Below are positions 9,061-17,394 of a stretch of 64,000 bases of DNA, piece after piece. The notes under the pieces are model-generated. The model saw only the letters and a list, made by a program, of their open reading frames with translations, searched no databases and was not told the DNA's origin. This stretch comes from Bacteroidota bacterium. Lineage in GTDB: Bacteria; Bacteroidota; Bacteroidia; Bacteroidales; Lentimicrobiaceae. Every line of letters begins with the position of its first letter. Position 1 is the stretch's first letter. The translations under genes and the position numbers were made by a program. The DNA lies in NCBI GenBank assembly GCA_009773455.1, contig WSXU01000028.1, positions 62,001-126,000 of the forward strand, written 5' to 3'.

Positions 9061-9137
9061 AATATTATCATCCAAAGGGGGTATCTGCTCCTGTATATCT
9101 CCAAGGGAACATGGATTCCCAGGCAGAAATCAGGCCG

Positions 9138-9380
9138 TTATAATCTGTATCGGGTGTAGATTTCTTTCCTGACCGGGCAGGAACAATAGCTTCTTTCATC
9201 GGCTTCGAGCCTGTAGGAGCAGAATTTGTCGGATTGGCAGAGTATACCGTGCAATCTGCAATTCACGCAGAATACAACCTTACATAATTCTGCCCCGGAA
9301 TCATTCAGACAGGAGAAATTTTTCCTGCAGTCTTTTGTTGCAGCTATAATCTCTTTATTTATAATGTACTTTTCATTCAT
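9138..9380 (-). CDS. Small Cys-rich protein of unknown function
   Basis: 80 residues with eight cysteines (DCRKNFSCLNDSGAELC, VFCVNC, ILCQ, FCSYRL, YCSCPVRKEIY). The regular C..C spacing and the C-terminal CSCPVRKEIY.RY pattern look like a small metal-binding or disulphide-rich fold. There is no signal peptide or transmembrane segment. I recall similar short proteins in Bacteroidota but cannot name a function. It faces maf convergently and lies divergently from the NrfJ-like lipoprotein. The opposite-strand ORF at 9226-9462 has no such pattern and is taken as its shadow. Confidence 0.6.
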   Translation of the reverse strand: MNEKYIINKEIIAATKDCRKNFSCLNDSGAELCKVVFCVNCRLHGILCQSDKFCSYRLEADERSYCSCPVRKEIYTRYRL

Positions 9381-9561
9381 CTGCTCGGATTATTTCCTGC
9401 ACAGGTCTGCCGGGAATATCCCTGTCCTGAAGCGGGAATTTAATGCCGTAAAACTAGCATAAAATCAATAAAAATCTTCCCGTGATATATTCTTTTGTAA
9501 GTTCAGCCATGGATCATGACCAAAAGGGGAATTTCTTACAGGTTATTTAGCATAACGGATA

Positions 9562-9581
9562 TTACATATGAGCATATGTAA
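9562..9581. promoter_or_regulatory. Perfect inverted repeat, likely activator site before the NrfJ-like gene
   Basis: TTACATATGAGCATATGTAA is a perfect 9+2+9 inverted repeat. It ends 11 bases before a strong -7 box (9593-9600) and covers the place where a -33 element should be; no TTTG is present there. That is the geometry of a class II activator site (for example Crp/Fnr family). No regulator gene for it is visible in the window. Confidence 0.55.
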
Positions 9582-9592
9582 CTAATAATATG

Positions 9593-9600
9593 TAATTTTG
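9593..9600 (+). promoter_or_regulatory. Bacteroidota -7 promoter element for the NrfJ-like/TPR/CcsBA genes
   Basis: TAATTTTG is a perfect TAnnTTTG match, 39 bases before the ATG at 9640. No convincing -33 TTTG lies 17-23 bases upstream; the inverted repeat at 9562-9581 occupies that position, suggesting activator dependence. Confidence 0.5.
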
Positions 9601-9639
9601 GGCCCTGATTACTCTTATTGTATTTAACAACCTGATTCA

Positions 9640-10386
9640 ATGAAACCAGTTTTCTTTCTTTTAATGATAGTCTGTCTGATCACGGCTTGTAACCCAGCCG
9701 ATAATTCAGGCGCCGGTGTATCCGGATTGCAGGATATGCATAAGGTGGAAGTTAAAGAAGTTCTTCAGACCGCCAATTATACCTATTTGCGGGTAACCGA
9801 AAAGGATATTGAAAACTGGCTGGCATTACCCAGGATGAATGCCAGGGCGGGTGATATTTATTACTACAGGAACGGATTTAAAATGACTGATTTTGAAAGC
9901 AGGGAATTAGGAAAAACGTTTAAAACAGTATATTTTCTTGAATCCATCAGTCAGTCTCCTGATCTGGTAACAAATGACCCGGCTGAAAATCCGCACTCAC
10001 CGGTCGCCCAGCTCCCAGATTCATCGTCAAAGGTTCAATACAGGGCGGCAGTTAAGGTAGAAAAGGAAGAGGTTAAGACTGAGAAGGCCGACCAGGGAAT
10101 AACCATAGCAGAACTCTATGCGAATAAAGAAAATTATTCTGGTAAAACTGTCAGGATTCGTGGAAAAGTTACCAAGTTCAACGATGCAATCCTGAAAAGG
10201 AACTGGATTCATATACAGGATGGTACCGAATTTGCGGGCAAATTTGATCTGACTGCAACTACCACAGATGAGACTGTAGTCGGCAATTCGGTCATCCTTG
10301 AAGGCAGGATATCACTCAATAAGGATTTTGGTTATGGATACGCTTATGAAGTTTTGATGGAAGACGCCGTTTTACTGGAGAAATAG
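9640..10386 (+). CDS. NrfJ-like lipoprotein with C-terminal OB-fold domain
   Basis: 248 residues. A lipoprotein signal ends in LITAC (lipid Cys17). Residues about 30-105 have the NrfJ-type pattern: a VEVKEVLQTANYTYLRV start, W.A.P, GD, and FKMTDFESRELGKTFKTVYF. After a low-complexity linker rich in K/E, residues about 150-248 read as an OB-fold nucleic-acid/solute-binding type (ITIAELYANKENYSGKTVRIRGKV ... WIHIQDG ... VILEGRI). NrfJ accompanies nrfHAI in some nitrite-ammonifying bacteria; NrfI is a CcsBA cytochrome c synthase, and a CcsBA fusion lies two genes downstream. A role in cytochrome c assembly is therefore likely but not proven. Confidence 0.65.
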   Translation: MKPVFFLLMIVCLITACNPADNSGAGVSGLQDMHKVEVKEVLQTANYTYLRVTEKDIENWLALPRMNARAGDIYYYRNGFKMTDFESRELGKTFKTVYFLESISQSPDLVTNDPAENPHSPVAQLPDSSSKVQYRAAVKVEKEEVKTEKADQGITIAELYANKENYSGKTVRIRGKVTKFNDAILKRNWIHIQDGTEFAGKFDLTATTTDETVVGNSVILEGRISLNKDFGYGYAYEVLMEDAVLLEK

Positions 10387-10440
10387 CCCTGCTACCATTG
10401 GGTTTGGTATTGATTGTTACACCTCAAAATATTTGATTTT

Positions 10441-11043
10441 ATGTTGGTCAGAACAGCCGGTCGTTTGTTGGTTATTATCATATGCGGAATAGCAGTTTTC
10501 TCATGCAATCGTTCCGATAAATCCGGAGCAATAGAAAATAACAGGAATTCGGGCACAGGTAACGGTAGTGTCGTGATGCCATCTGCCGATGGGCCTGAAG
10601 TTTACGAAAAAATGCTTCAGACTGATTCATTGAATACCGATGTGAGATTGCGGCTGGCTGCCTATTTCTACTCTCTCAAGGATCTCGAGAAGGCAATGTT
10701 TCATAATTTGATTGTCAACCGGATTGATTCGAACAATATGGCAGCAGTATTTAACCTGGGAAATATTTACTATGATTTACAGCAGAATGAGCAGGCCATC
10801 AGGTATTATGAACGTTTTCTGAAGTTTGATCACGGCAATTGCAATGTGAGGTGCGATCTTGCTACCTGTTACATGCGGCTGAATGACAACGAAACTGCAA
10901 TTTCATTGCTTCAGGAAAATATCCGGATCAATCAGAGTCATCCGCAATCGCATTACAACCTGTCTGTCTTTTTAAAGGAAAAGGGTAAGCTAAAGGAAGC
11001 CGAAAAGGAAATGGCTATTTACAATAGTCTTGTTTCCAGGTAA
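10441..11043 (+). CDS. TPR-repeat lipoprotein
   Basis: 200 residues from the ATG at 10441, which gives a clean lipoprotein signal (IAVFSC, lipid Cys22). Residues about 55-200 form four tetratricopeptide repeats (LNTDVRLRLAAYFYSLKDLEKAM, NMAAVFNLGNIYYDLQQNEQAIRYYERFLKF, CNVRCDLATCYMRLNDNETAI, PQSHYNLSVFLKEKGKLKEAEKEM). TPR lipoproteins face the periplasm and often hold apocytochromes during maturation, as the CcmH/CcmI TPR part does. Its position between the NrfJ-like protein and the CcsBA synthase supports such a chaperone role (inference). Confidence 0.78.
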   Translation: MLVRTAGRLLVIIICGIAVFSCNRSDKSGAIENNRNSGTGNGSVVMPSADGPEVYEKMLQTDSLNTDVRLRLAAYFYSLKDLEKAMFHNLIVNRIDSNNMAAVFNLGNIYYDLQQNEQAIRYYERFLKFDHGNCNVRCDLATCYMRLNDNETAISLLQENIRINQSHPQSHYNLSVFLKEKGKLKEAEKEMAIYNSLVSR

Positions 11044-11114
11044 GCGATTTTTTCTGTATCCGGTTTGATTGCCTGTTTATAGTTATACATTCCCATAATT
11101 TAAACCACCACTCA

Positions 11115-14100
11115 ATGAAGCGCATTACAAAATTCATCTTCTCATCTCCTATGACCATATTGTTGTTGTCCTTACTCGCATTGGTGCTGGGGTTAGCCAC
11201 CTTCATCGAAGAGGCATACGACACTGAAACCGCCAGGCAGGTGGTTTATCAGGCCAAATGGTTTGAATTAATTTTCTTTCTGCTGATACTGAATTTGTTC
11301 GGTCATATCAGGCAGTACAAATTGTTGAGCCGTAAAAAATGGGCAGGATTGGTATTTCATGTGGCATTTATTGTGATCATTATCGGGGCCGGAATTACAA
11401 GGTATTTTGGCTTTGAAGGAAGTATGCATATCCGGGAAGGGCAGTCTTCTAATGTGATCTATTCGGCCGAACCGTATATTCAGGTAATCATTGATGAGAA
11501 CGGACGTACTTCTGAATTCAGCAGGCCATTTAACATCAGCAGCCTGGGGCGGAATGCATTCCGTATGGATTACAATTCAGAGGCCAGTGGAAAGGTTGAA
11601 GTTTCATACAAGGACTTTATCCGGAATGCAGTACAGGCAATTGAAGAGAATGTGCCTTCCGGTAAAAACATCGTCAAACTCATCGTTGCCAATGGCGATG
11701 GCCAGCAGGAAGTTTTAATCGAAGAGGGTGGCAGAAAAAGCGTCTCGGGGTTGAACATCGGATACAACAACAACGATGCCGGCAATATGCTGAGTTTGTC
11801 GGAAGAAAACGGGGTGGTCAGGTTTATTTCAACCTCAGATGTAATTGTTGCCGATATGTCGATGAAAGCGGTTGATACCATTGCTGCGGATACCATTACA
11901 ACGCTGGCTGGAGAAAACATTTATGGTTTGAATGGATCCGTGGTTCATCTTACCGGTTTTTACCGCAATGCCGCGACCAAATGGGTAAACGGCACAGGTG
12001 AAGGCGAAGAAAAAGGCACGGATGTAATGTTAATGAATGTGACGGTAAATGGAGTGGTTCATGAAGTTGCTGTGCCGGGTGGTCCCGGGTATATCCTTAA
12101 TCATCAGAACTTTGATTTTGAAAATATAGCATTTAAGATCGGCTATGGTGAGATGCCGGTGGAACTTCCGTTTTCGATCTTCCTGAAGGATTTTATTCTT
12201 GATCGCTACCCGGGCTCAATGAGTCCGTCATCCTATGCAAGCGAAGTTACACTGATCGATGAGAGAAACGGATTAAAGGAGGATCACAGGGTTTTCATGA
12301 ACAATGTTCTCGATTACAATAAATACAGGTTTTTCCAGTCTTCGTATGATCAGGATGAGCAGGGAACCATCCTTTCGGTAAATCATGATTATTATGGTAC
12401 CAGGGTAACTTACCTGGGATATATTCTGCTGATTGCCGGTTTTATTTTGTCCTTGTTCAACAGGCACTCAAGGTTCTATATGCTCGGAAAGAAGGTGAGT
12501 GAAATCAGAAATAGCAGAAAGGCGCTCACGATGATTCCTGTATTCATCATCGGCTTAAGCCTGGTGTCGTATGCCCAATCGGAAGTCCCCAAACCTGTAA
12601 ATGCTGAGCATGCTGAAAAATTCGGACATCTGATCAGTCAGACATTTGACGGGCGGTTTGAGCCAGTTCACTCCCAGGCTTATGATGTGATGCATAAAAT
12701 TTCACGAAAAGATGAATTCAGCATCGAAGGCAGGGGAGATATGAATGCCATGCAGATACTGATCGATATGCTGTTGTATCCTGAATTTTGGAAACAACAG
12801 AACATGATCTATGTCAGGGAAAAATCAGTCAGGGATATTGTCGGCATCGACGGTAAGTATGCTTCATTTAACGACTTTTTCAACAATGGAAGCGAATATA
12901 AATTGCAACAGTTTGTTGAAGAGGCATTCAGGAAGAAACAATCTGAGCAGAACAGCTTTGATAAGGAAATCATCAGGGTGGATGAGCGTCTGAATATTTT
13001 TGTGATGGCCACGCAGGGCAGCATGCTTAAAATATTTCCTGACCAGAACTCGACCAACAACAAATGGATCAGTATTGACGACAAAAATACCCTGCAGCCG
13101 CTCACAGGTGCCATAGGCATCATCAACGATGATCTGCAGCTCAGTCAGCTGAATTACAGGAACATTATGATCGCTTACCTTACTGAAGTTGCCAATGCGT
13201 CATCAACGGGCGATTACAACAACGCTGATAAAATTCTGGGCTATTTAAGCAGCATTCAGCGACAGTCGGCCGGTACCGAGATGATGGCTTCCGAATCAAA
13301 AATAAATACGGAGGTTCTCTATAACAAATTGCAGATTTTCATCGTGCTCCGCAATGTTTATGCAATGCTCAGTGTCCTGCTTCTGATACTGGCCTTTGTT
13401 GATAATCTGAAAATTAAAAAGAACAGCATAATTACCTGGGCGCTCAACATTTCTATTGGTATGCTGGGTCTTGCATTTCTTTATCATACTTTCGGGATGA
13501 TTCTCAGGTGGTATCTTACAGGACATGCTCCGTGGAGCAATGGTTATGAATCGCTCATCCTGGTGGCCTGGGGAGGTCTGCTGGCCGGTTTTAGTTTTAT
13601 CAGGTATTCTAAAATCACCCTTGCTGCAACTGCTTTGCTTGCTTTCTTTATGCTGATGACGGCCAGCCACAGCAGTTATGATCCTCAGCTTACCAACCTT
13701 CAGCCGGTACTCAAGTCTTACTGGCTGATCATTCACGTGGCAACGCTGACCATCAGCTACGGTTTTCTAGGACTGGGCTTCTTTCTGGGTTTGATGAATC
13801 TTTCCATCAACCTGTTTAAAAACAGGGGCAATCAAAAACGTCTCGATTTAATCATATCTGAGTTGACCAGTATCAATGAAATGAACCTTACTGTTGGTAT
13901 TGTGCTGGCTACCATCGGCACATTCCTCGGCGGGGTATGGGCAAATGAATCGTGGGGGAGGTACTGGGGCTGGGATGCCAAGGAGACCTGGGCTCTCATC
14001 ATTGTGATTGCCTATACGCTGGTCTTGCACATAAGGTTTATTCCTAAAATGGGCAGCACCTATGCTTTCAATGTTGCTTCAGTGATCGGATTCGGAAGTG

Positions 14101-14291
14101 TGATCATGACCTTTGTCGGGGTCAACTATTACCTTTCAAAAGGGATGCATAGTTATGGAGCAGGTGATACCCCTGTTTTCCCGATATGGGCATGGGTCGT
14201 TATTCTGTCAATTCTTGCTCTTATTCTGGCTTCAGGATATAAGCAGAAAAAGCTCAGCGCCGGTCAGCAGGATGACATGATTAACCCATAG
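11115..14291 (+). CDS. ccsBA: CcsB-CcsA (ResB-ResC) fusion cytochrome c synthase
   Basis: 1058 residues. The N-terminal third is ResB/CcsB-like: transmembrane helices near residues 12-32, 50-68 and 75-100, then a large periplasmic domain and a further helix near residue 435. A second periplasmic stretch (about 490-730) leads to the CcsA/ResC half with about eight helices. That half carries TGHAPWSNGYESLI (external His loop), the WWD haem-handling motif WANESWGRYWGWDAKETWA (residues 942 on) and final helices with conserved His. CcsBA exports haem and ligates it to CXXCH sites in the periplasm (system II). The fused form matches NrfI-type proteins of anaerobes. It follows the NrfJ-like and TPR lipoproteins on the same strand and would serve the cytochrome genes downstream. 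Confidence 0.9.
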   Translation: MKRITKFIFSSPMTILLLSLLALVLGLATFIEEAYDTETARQVVYQAKWFELIFFLLILNLFGHIRQYKLLSRKKWAGLVFHVAFIVIIIGAGITRYFGFEGSMHIREGQSSNVIYSAEPYIQVIIDENGRTSEFSRPFNISSLGRNAFRMDYNSEASGKVEVSYKDFIRNAVQAIEENVPSGKNIVKLIVANGDGQQEVLIEEGGRKSVSGLNIGYNNNDAGNMLSLSEENGVVRFISTSDVIVADMSMKAVDTIAADTITTLAGENIYGLNGSVVHLTGFYRNAATKWVNGTGEGEEKGTDVMLMNVTVNGVVHEVAVPGGPGYILNHQNFDFENIAFKIGYGEMPVELPFSIFLKDFILDRYPGSMSPSSYASEVTLIDERNGLKEDHRVFMNNVLDYNKYRFFQSSYDQDEQGTILSVNHDYYGTRVTYLGYILLIAGFILSLFNRHSRFYMLGKKVSEIRNSRKALTMIPVFIIGLSLVSYAQSEVPKPVNAEHAEKFGHLISQTFDGRFEPVHSQAYDVMHKISRKDEFSIEGRGDMNAMQILIDMLLYPEFWKQQNMIYVREKSVRDIVGIDGKYASFNDFFNNGSEYKLQQFVEEAFRKKQSEQNSFDKEIIRVDERLNIFVMATQGSMLKIFPDQNSTNNKWISIDDKNTLQPLTGAIGIINDDLQLSQLNYRNIMIAYLTEVANASSTGDYNNADKILGYLSSIQRQSAGTEMMASESKINTEVLYNKLQIFIVLRNVYAMLSVLLLILAFVDNLKIKKNSIITWALNISIGMLGLAFLYHTFGMILRWYLTGHAPWSNGYESLILVAWGGLLAGFSFIRYSKITLAATALLAFFMLMTASHSSYDPQLTNLQPVLKSYWLIIHVATLTISYGFLGLGFFLGLMNLSINLFKNRGNQKRLDLIISELTSINEMNLTVGIVLATIGTFLGGVWANESWGRYWGWDAKETWALIIVIAYTLVLHIRFIPKMGSTYAFNVASVIGFGSVIMTFVGVNYYLSKGMHSYGAGDTPVFPIWAWVVILSILALILASGYKQKKLSAGQQDDMINP

Positions 14292-14600
14292 TTACATTAT
14301 CGTTTCACTGCTGATACAGGGGGATGTTGTATCTGTTGGCTGATGCATTCAGGGGTTTGATCCTGTCATGCCAGTGGGTTTTCCGGCAAGCCCGGGTACC
14401 TTTTACGAAGAATGTGTAAGCCGTCACTGATGGTTGAAATCTTCCTGAAGGTGGAGACAATCAATACAATCCGGAAAGGATGTAAGCTAAAATTATCGTT
14501 TCCGGACGTTCGCAGAAAGCAGATAATTCAGGACTTCTATACTGAATTAAATTGTTGAATATCTGTAATTTAGAGGGTAATCCAACATAAGTGCTGAATG

Positions 14601-14615
14601 TAGCATGAAAATTGC
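14601..14615 (+). promoter_or_regulatory. Candidate sigma-54 promoter before the NHL/11-haem operon
   Basis: TAGCATGAAAATTGC fits TGGCACG-N4-TTGC with correct spacing and a perfect TTGCT at -12, but AG replaces GG at -24. It lies 66 bases before the ATG at 14681. A sigma-70 alternative overlaps it: TTG (14612-14614), 17 bases, TTAATTTG (14632-14639). The rest of the 389-base gap (14292-14680) holds no gene, terminator or repeat I can support. Confidence 0.35.
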
Positions 14616-14680
14616 TTTCAGCATTCCAGGCTTAATTTGGAAACCCGCTTTACATTAAGTTACTCTGACATTCTTTTTTT

Positions 14681-15715
14681 ATGAACCTTATCAGGTCCGG
14701 AATTCTTACTTCTAAGATCATTACTTTGCTGATCTGGTCAGTTTACTGCGGCTCTGTATATGCCCAGGAGTCCGGCTCCGCTGCAACTTCGGCAATGACC
14801 GGTTATCCGCAGGTAGAATGGATTAAAAGCTGGCCATCAAAAGAAAGCAGTCAGCATTCCAGAAGTTTCAAAGAATACCTGAATTCCATTTTCTTTGGGA
14901 TTCAACGGCCCGAATTGCTTAATCCGGTTGCGGTACTGGCTGAAAATCCCGCCGGTTTTATGATTTTGGATCAGGGCAATCAAACGATGTTCCAGGTTGA
15001 TGATGAAGTGGGTGATATCCCCCAATCTGTGCTGAAGTCAGATTTTCAGATGTCTTCACTGGTTGGACTATGTTATGGTCCTGATTCAAGTATTCTGTTT
15101 ACAGATTCCAAATCGGGAAGTATTTATAAAATGGTCCCCGGAAAGAAGAAACTCAGGCTGCTGAATGACACGCTTAAACTTGATCAGCCTACCGGAATCG
15201 CCTTTGACCCGGTCAAGAAAGAGATATTTGTCATTGAAACCAGATCGCACCGGATATGTGTACTGAATGAAAACGGGACACTGATCAGAAGAATAGGGAT
15301 CAGGGGCAACGGTACAGGGGAGTTTAATTATCCGACACACCTTTGGATCAGTAAGCAGGGCAATATATATGTAACGGATGCAATGAACTTCAGGATCCAG
15401 GTATTGGATCACGAAGGCAGGGTTATCTCTGTTTTCGGGGAGGCAGGCGATGCCACCGGCTATCTGGCAAGGCCCAAGGGAATTGCAACCGATTCGTCCG
15501 GTAATATTTATATTGTTGATGCACTCTTTCATGCGATTCAGGTTTTCAATATTAAAGGGGTGTTTCTGTATAGTTTTGGAAAGCAGGGACATGGTAATGG
15601 TGAGTTCTGGATGCCTTCAGGAATCTGCATTGATGATCATGATTTCATCTATGTGGCGGATACCTATAATTCCAGGATACAGGTTTTTCATTTAATTCAG
15701 AAGGAGAAAGAATGA
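14681..15715 (+). CDS. Secreted NHL-repeat beta-propeller protein
   Basis: 344 residues with an N-terminal signal peptide (hydrophobic residues about 10-24, cleavage after VYAQ). From about residue 85 to the end it has six NHL/6-bladed propeller repeats, each with a GI..D..G.IYV.D...H.IQV pattern, for example GIAFDPVKKEIFVIETRSHR, GNIYVTDAMNFRIQVLDHEG, GNIYIVDALFHAIQVFN and FIYVADTYNSRIQVFH. NHL propellers act as binding platforms. The gene overlaps the 11-haem cytochrome start by 4 bases (ATGA), so the two proteins are made together. A second NHL protein sits beside cytochromes at 21590. Confidence 0.85.
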   Translation: MNLIRSGILTSKIITLLIWSVYCGSVYAQESGSAATSAMTGYPQVEWIKSWPSKESSQHSRSFKEYLNSIFFGIQRPELLNPVAVLAENPAGFMILDQGNQTMFQVDDEVGDIPQSVLKSDFQMSSLVGLCYGPDSSILFTDSKSGSIYKMVPGKKKLRLLNDTLKLDQPTGIAFDPVKKEIFVIETRSHRICVLNENGTLIRRIGIRGNGTGEFNYPTHLWISKQGNIYVTDAMNFRIQVLDHEGRVISVFGEAGDATGYLARPKGIATDSSGNIYIVDALFHAIQVFNIKGVFLYSFGKQGHGNGEFWMPSGICIDDHDFIYVADTYNSRIQVFHLIQKEKE

Positions 15716-17373
15716 GAAGAATAATTATATTTAACCTGATGGTTTTTGTCTGGTTGCCTTTGATGGTTAGTGCCCAGTCAATTGTCAATACAAAGCACAA
15801 CCTGTCGGTGTCGGGACCCGGCACTGTTAAGGCTGTCAGCGAAGCGGAGATCTGCCTTTTCTGTCATACGCCCCACAACAGCCGGCCAGTCGCTCCATTG
15901 TGGAACAGGAATGATCCCGGAGCTACCTATACACTTTACACAAGTTCCATGCTTCAGGCATTGCCGGGCCAGCCGGATGGAACGTCCATTCTTTGTCTTT
16001 CGTGTCATGATGGAACGGTAGCTTTGGGAAGTGTGCTGAGTCGTCCAGCTACCATCGGAATGACGACAGGGACTTTTATGCCGGCCGGAGTCAGCAACCT
16101 TACGACCAACCTGAGGAATGATCATCCCGTTTCTTTTACTTATGATGCGGCACTTGCAACGGCCGACGGGCAGCTGAAGCCACCCGGTGGTATTACACCA
16201 CCGGTTTCACTTGCGAATGGTAACGATCCCCACAAAAACATTTATTCCGATTTCCTGGTAGCTACCTCCCAGAATTCGAACCTCTGCAACAGTTGCCATC
16301 AGCGCACTTACTGGACGTCCAGCACCCACAGCTCTTCGACCAGGACTTGGAACGGTGTAGCCCCCGATCCCTGGCCTTACACCGATCCCGCTATGACTAC
16401 GGTTGCCCAGAATGCCTGCGAAAGCTGCCACAATCCGCACAACTCAGGCGGGAACCTGATGTTGCTGAAATATCAGGCTGAAGAGAGCAACTGCAATGAT
16501 TGTCACAATGGCAATGTCGCTTCAAAAAACGTTACCGCCCAGTTTGCGAAAACATACAGGCACAATGTTACAGGTTACACCAATGTGCATGTGGCCAATG
16601 AGCCTGCTGCGGTTACAACCATGCATGTCGAATGTGTTGATTGCCATAATCCTCATGCTGCACTTAACCAGACGGCAGTAGCTCCCAATGTCAACGGATT
16701 TTTAACCGGAGTTAAAGGGGTGAATCAGAGTGGGGCAGCCGTTAATCCTGCAGTTTATTCCTATGAGATATGTTACCGTTGTCATGCAGGCAGTCCGGGC
16801 GCACCTGCTGCAGTAACTCCCAGGGTAATTGTACAGAATAATGTTCGCCTTGAATTTGCACCCGGGAATCCATCCTATCATTCTGTGGCAGCTGCCGGTG
16901 TAAATACGAATGTACCCAGCCTGATTGCCCCATGGACCACTTCCAGCCGGCTATATTGCACCGATTGCCATGCCAGCGATGGCGCCAGTTCACCTGCCGG
17001 ACCACACGGGTCAATTTATCCGCATATCCTGAAACGGCAATACTCCACAGCAGACAATACCACCGAATCAGCTGCGGCATATGCCCTCTGTTATGGATGT
17101 CACAACCGTACATCCATTCTGAACAATTCCTCTTTCGGTGAACACAATCTGCATATAGTGGGTGAGCGAACCCCATGCAACACCTGTCACGACCCCCACG
17201 GCATCAGCAGTACCCAGGGAAACAGTACCAATAATTCAAACCTGATTAATTTCTGGACAACAATCGTAACCAATAGTTCGGGTGGTATAAGGCGGTTCGA
17301 CGATCAGGGACTCTACAGGGGTCGCTGTTATCTGACCTGTCATGGCGAAAATCATAACCCATTGAGCTACTAA
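15712..17373 (+). CDS. Multihaem c-type cytochrome (10 CXXCH plus one CX3CH)
   Basis: 553 residues with signal peptide (cleavage after LMVSAQ). Haem motifs in order: CLFCH (48-52), CLSCH, CNSCH, CESCH, CNDCH, CVDCH, CYRCH, CTDCH, CYGCH, CNTCH and a C-terminal CYLTCH (539-544), a CX3CH variant. Many are followed by NPH or TPHN, as in doubled-CXXCH cytochromes. Free histidines are plentiful for bis-His ligation. The protein is periplasmic or exported; no lipobox is present. The first 150 residues are clearly homologous to the 4-haem cytochrome at 20825 (shared ICxxCHTPHN, APLWN, YTLY, GQPDG, LCLSCHDGTVAL, NDHP, YDAALA.ADG). It is translationally coupled to the NHL protein and followed 21 bases later by the haem-sensor kinase. 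Confidence 0.9.
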   Translation: MRRIIIFNLMVFVWLPLMVSAQSIVNTKHNLSVSGPGTVKAVSEAEICLFCHTPHNSRPVAPLWNRNDPGATYTLYTSSMLQALPGQPDGTSILCLSCHDGTVALGSVLSRPATIGMTTGTFMPAGVSNLTTNLRNDHPVSFTYDAALATADGQLKPPGGITPPVSLANGNDPHKNIYSDFLVATSQNSNLCNSCHQRTYWTSSTHSSSTRTWNGVAPDPWPYTDPAMTTVAQNACESCHNPHNSGGNLMLLKYQAEESNCNDCHNGNVASKNVTAQFAKTYRHNVTGYTNVHVANEPAAVTTMHVECVDCHNPHAALNQTAVAPNVNGFLTGVKGVNQSGAAVNPAVYSYEICYRCHAGSPGAPAAVTPRVIVQNNVRLEFAPGNPSYHSVAAAGVNTNVPSLIAPWTTSSRLYCTDCHASDGASSPAGPHGSIYPHILKRQYSTADNTTESAAAYALCYGCHNRTSILNNSSFGEHNLHIVGERTPCNTCHDPHGISSTQGNSTNNSNLINFWTTIVTNSSGGIRRFDDQGLYRGRCYLTCHGENHNPLSY

Positions 17374-17394
17374 TCCATAGCGATAATAATCAGT

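Noticed and set aside
15778-17176. Long antisense ORFs inside the 11-haem cytochrome gene
   Set aside because: They are shadows; the haem motifs and the signal peptide fix the plus-strand frame.
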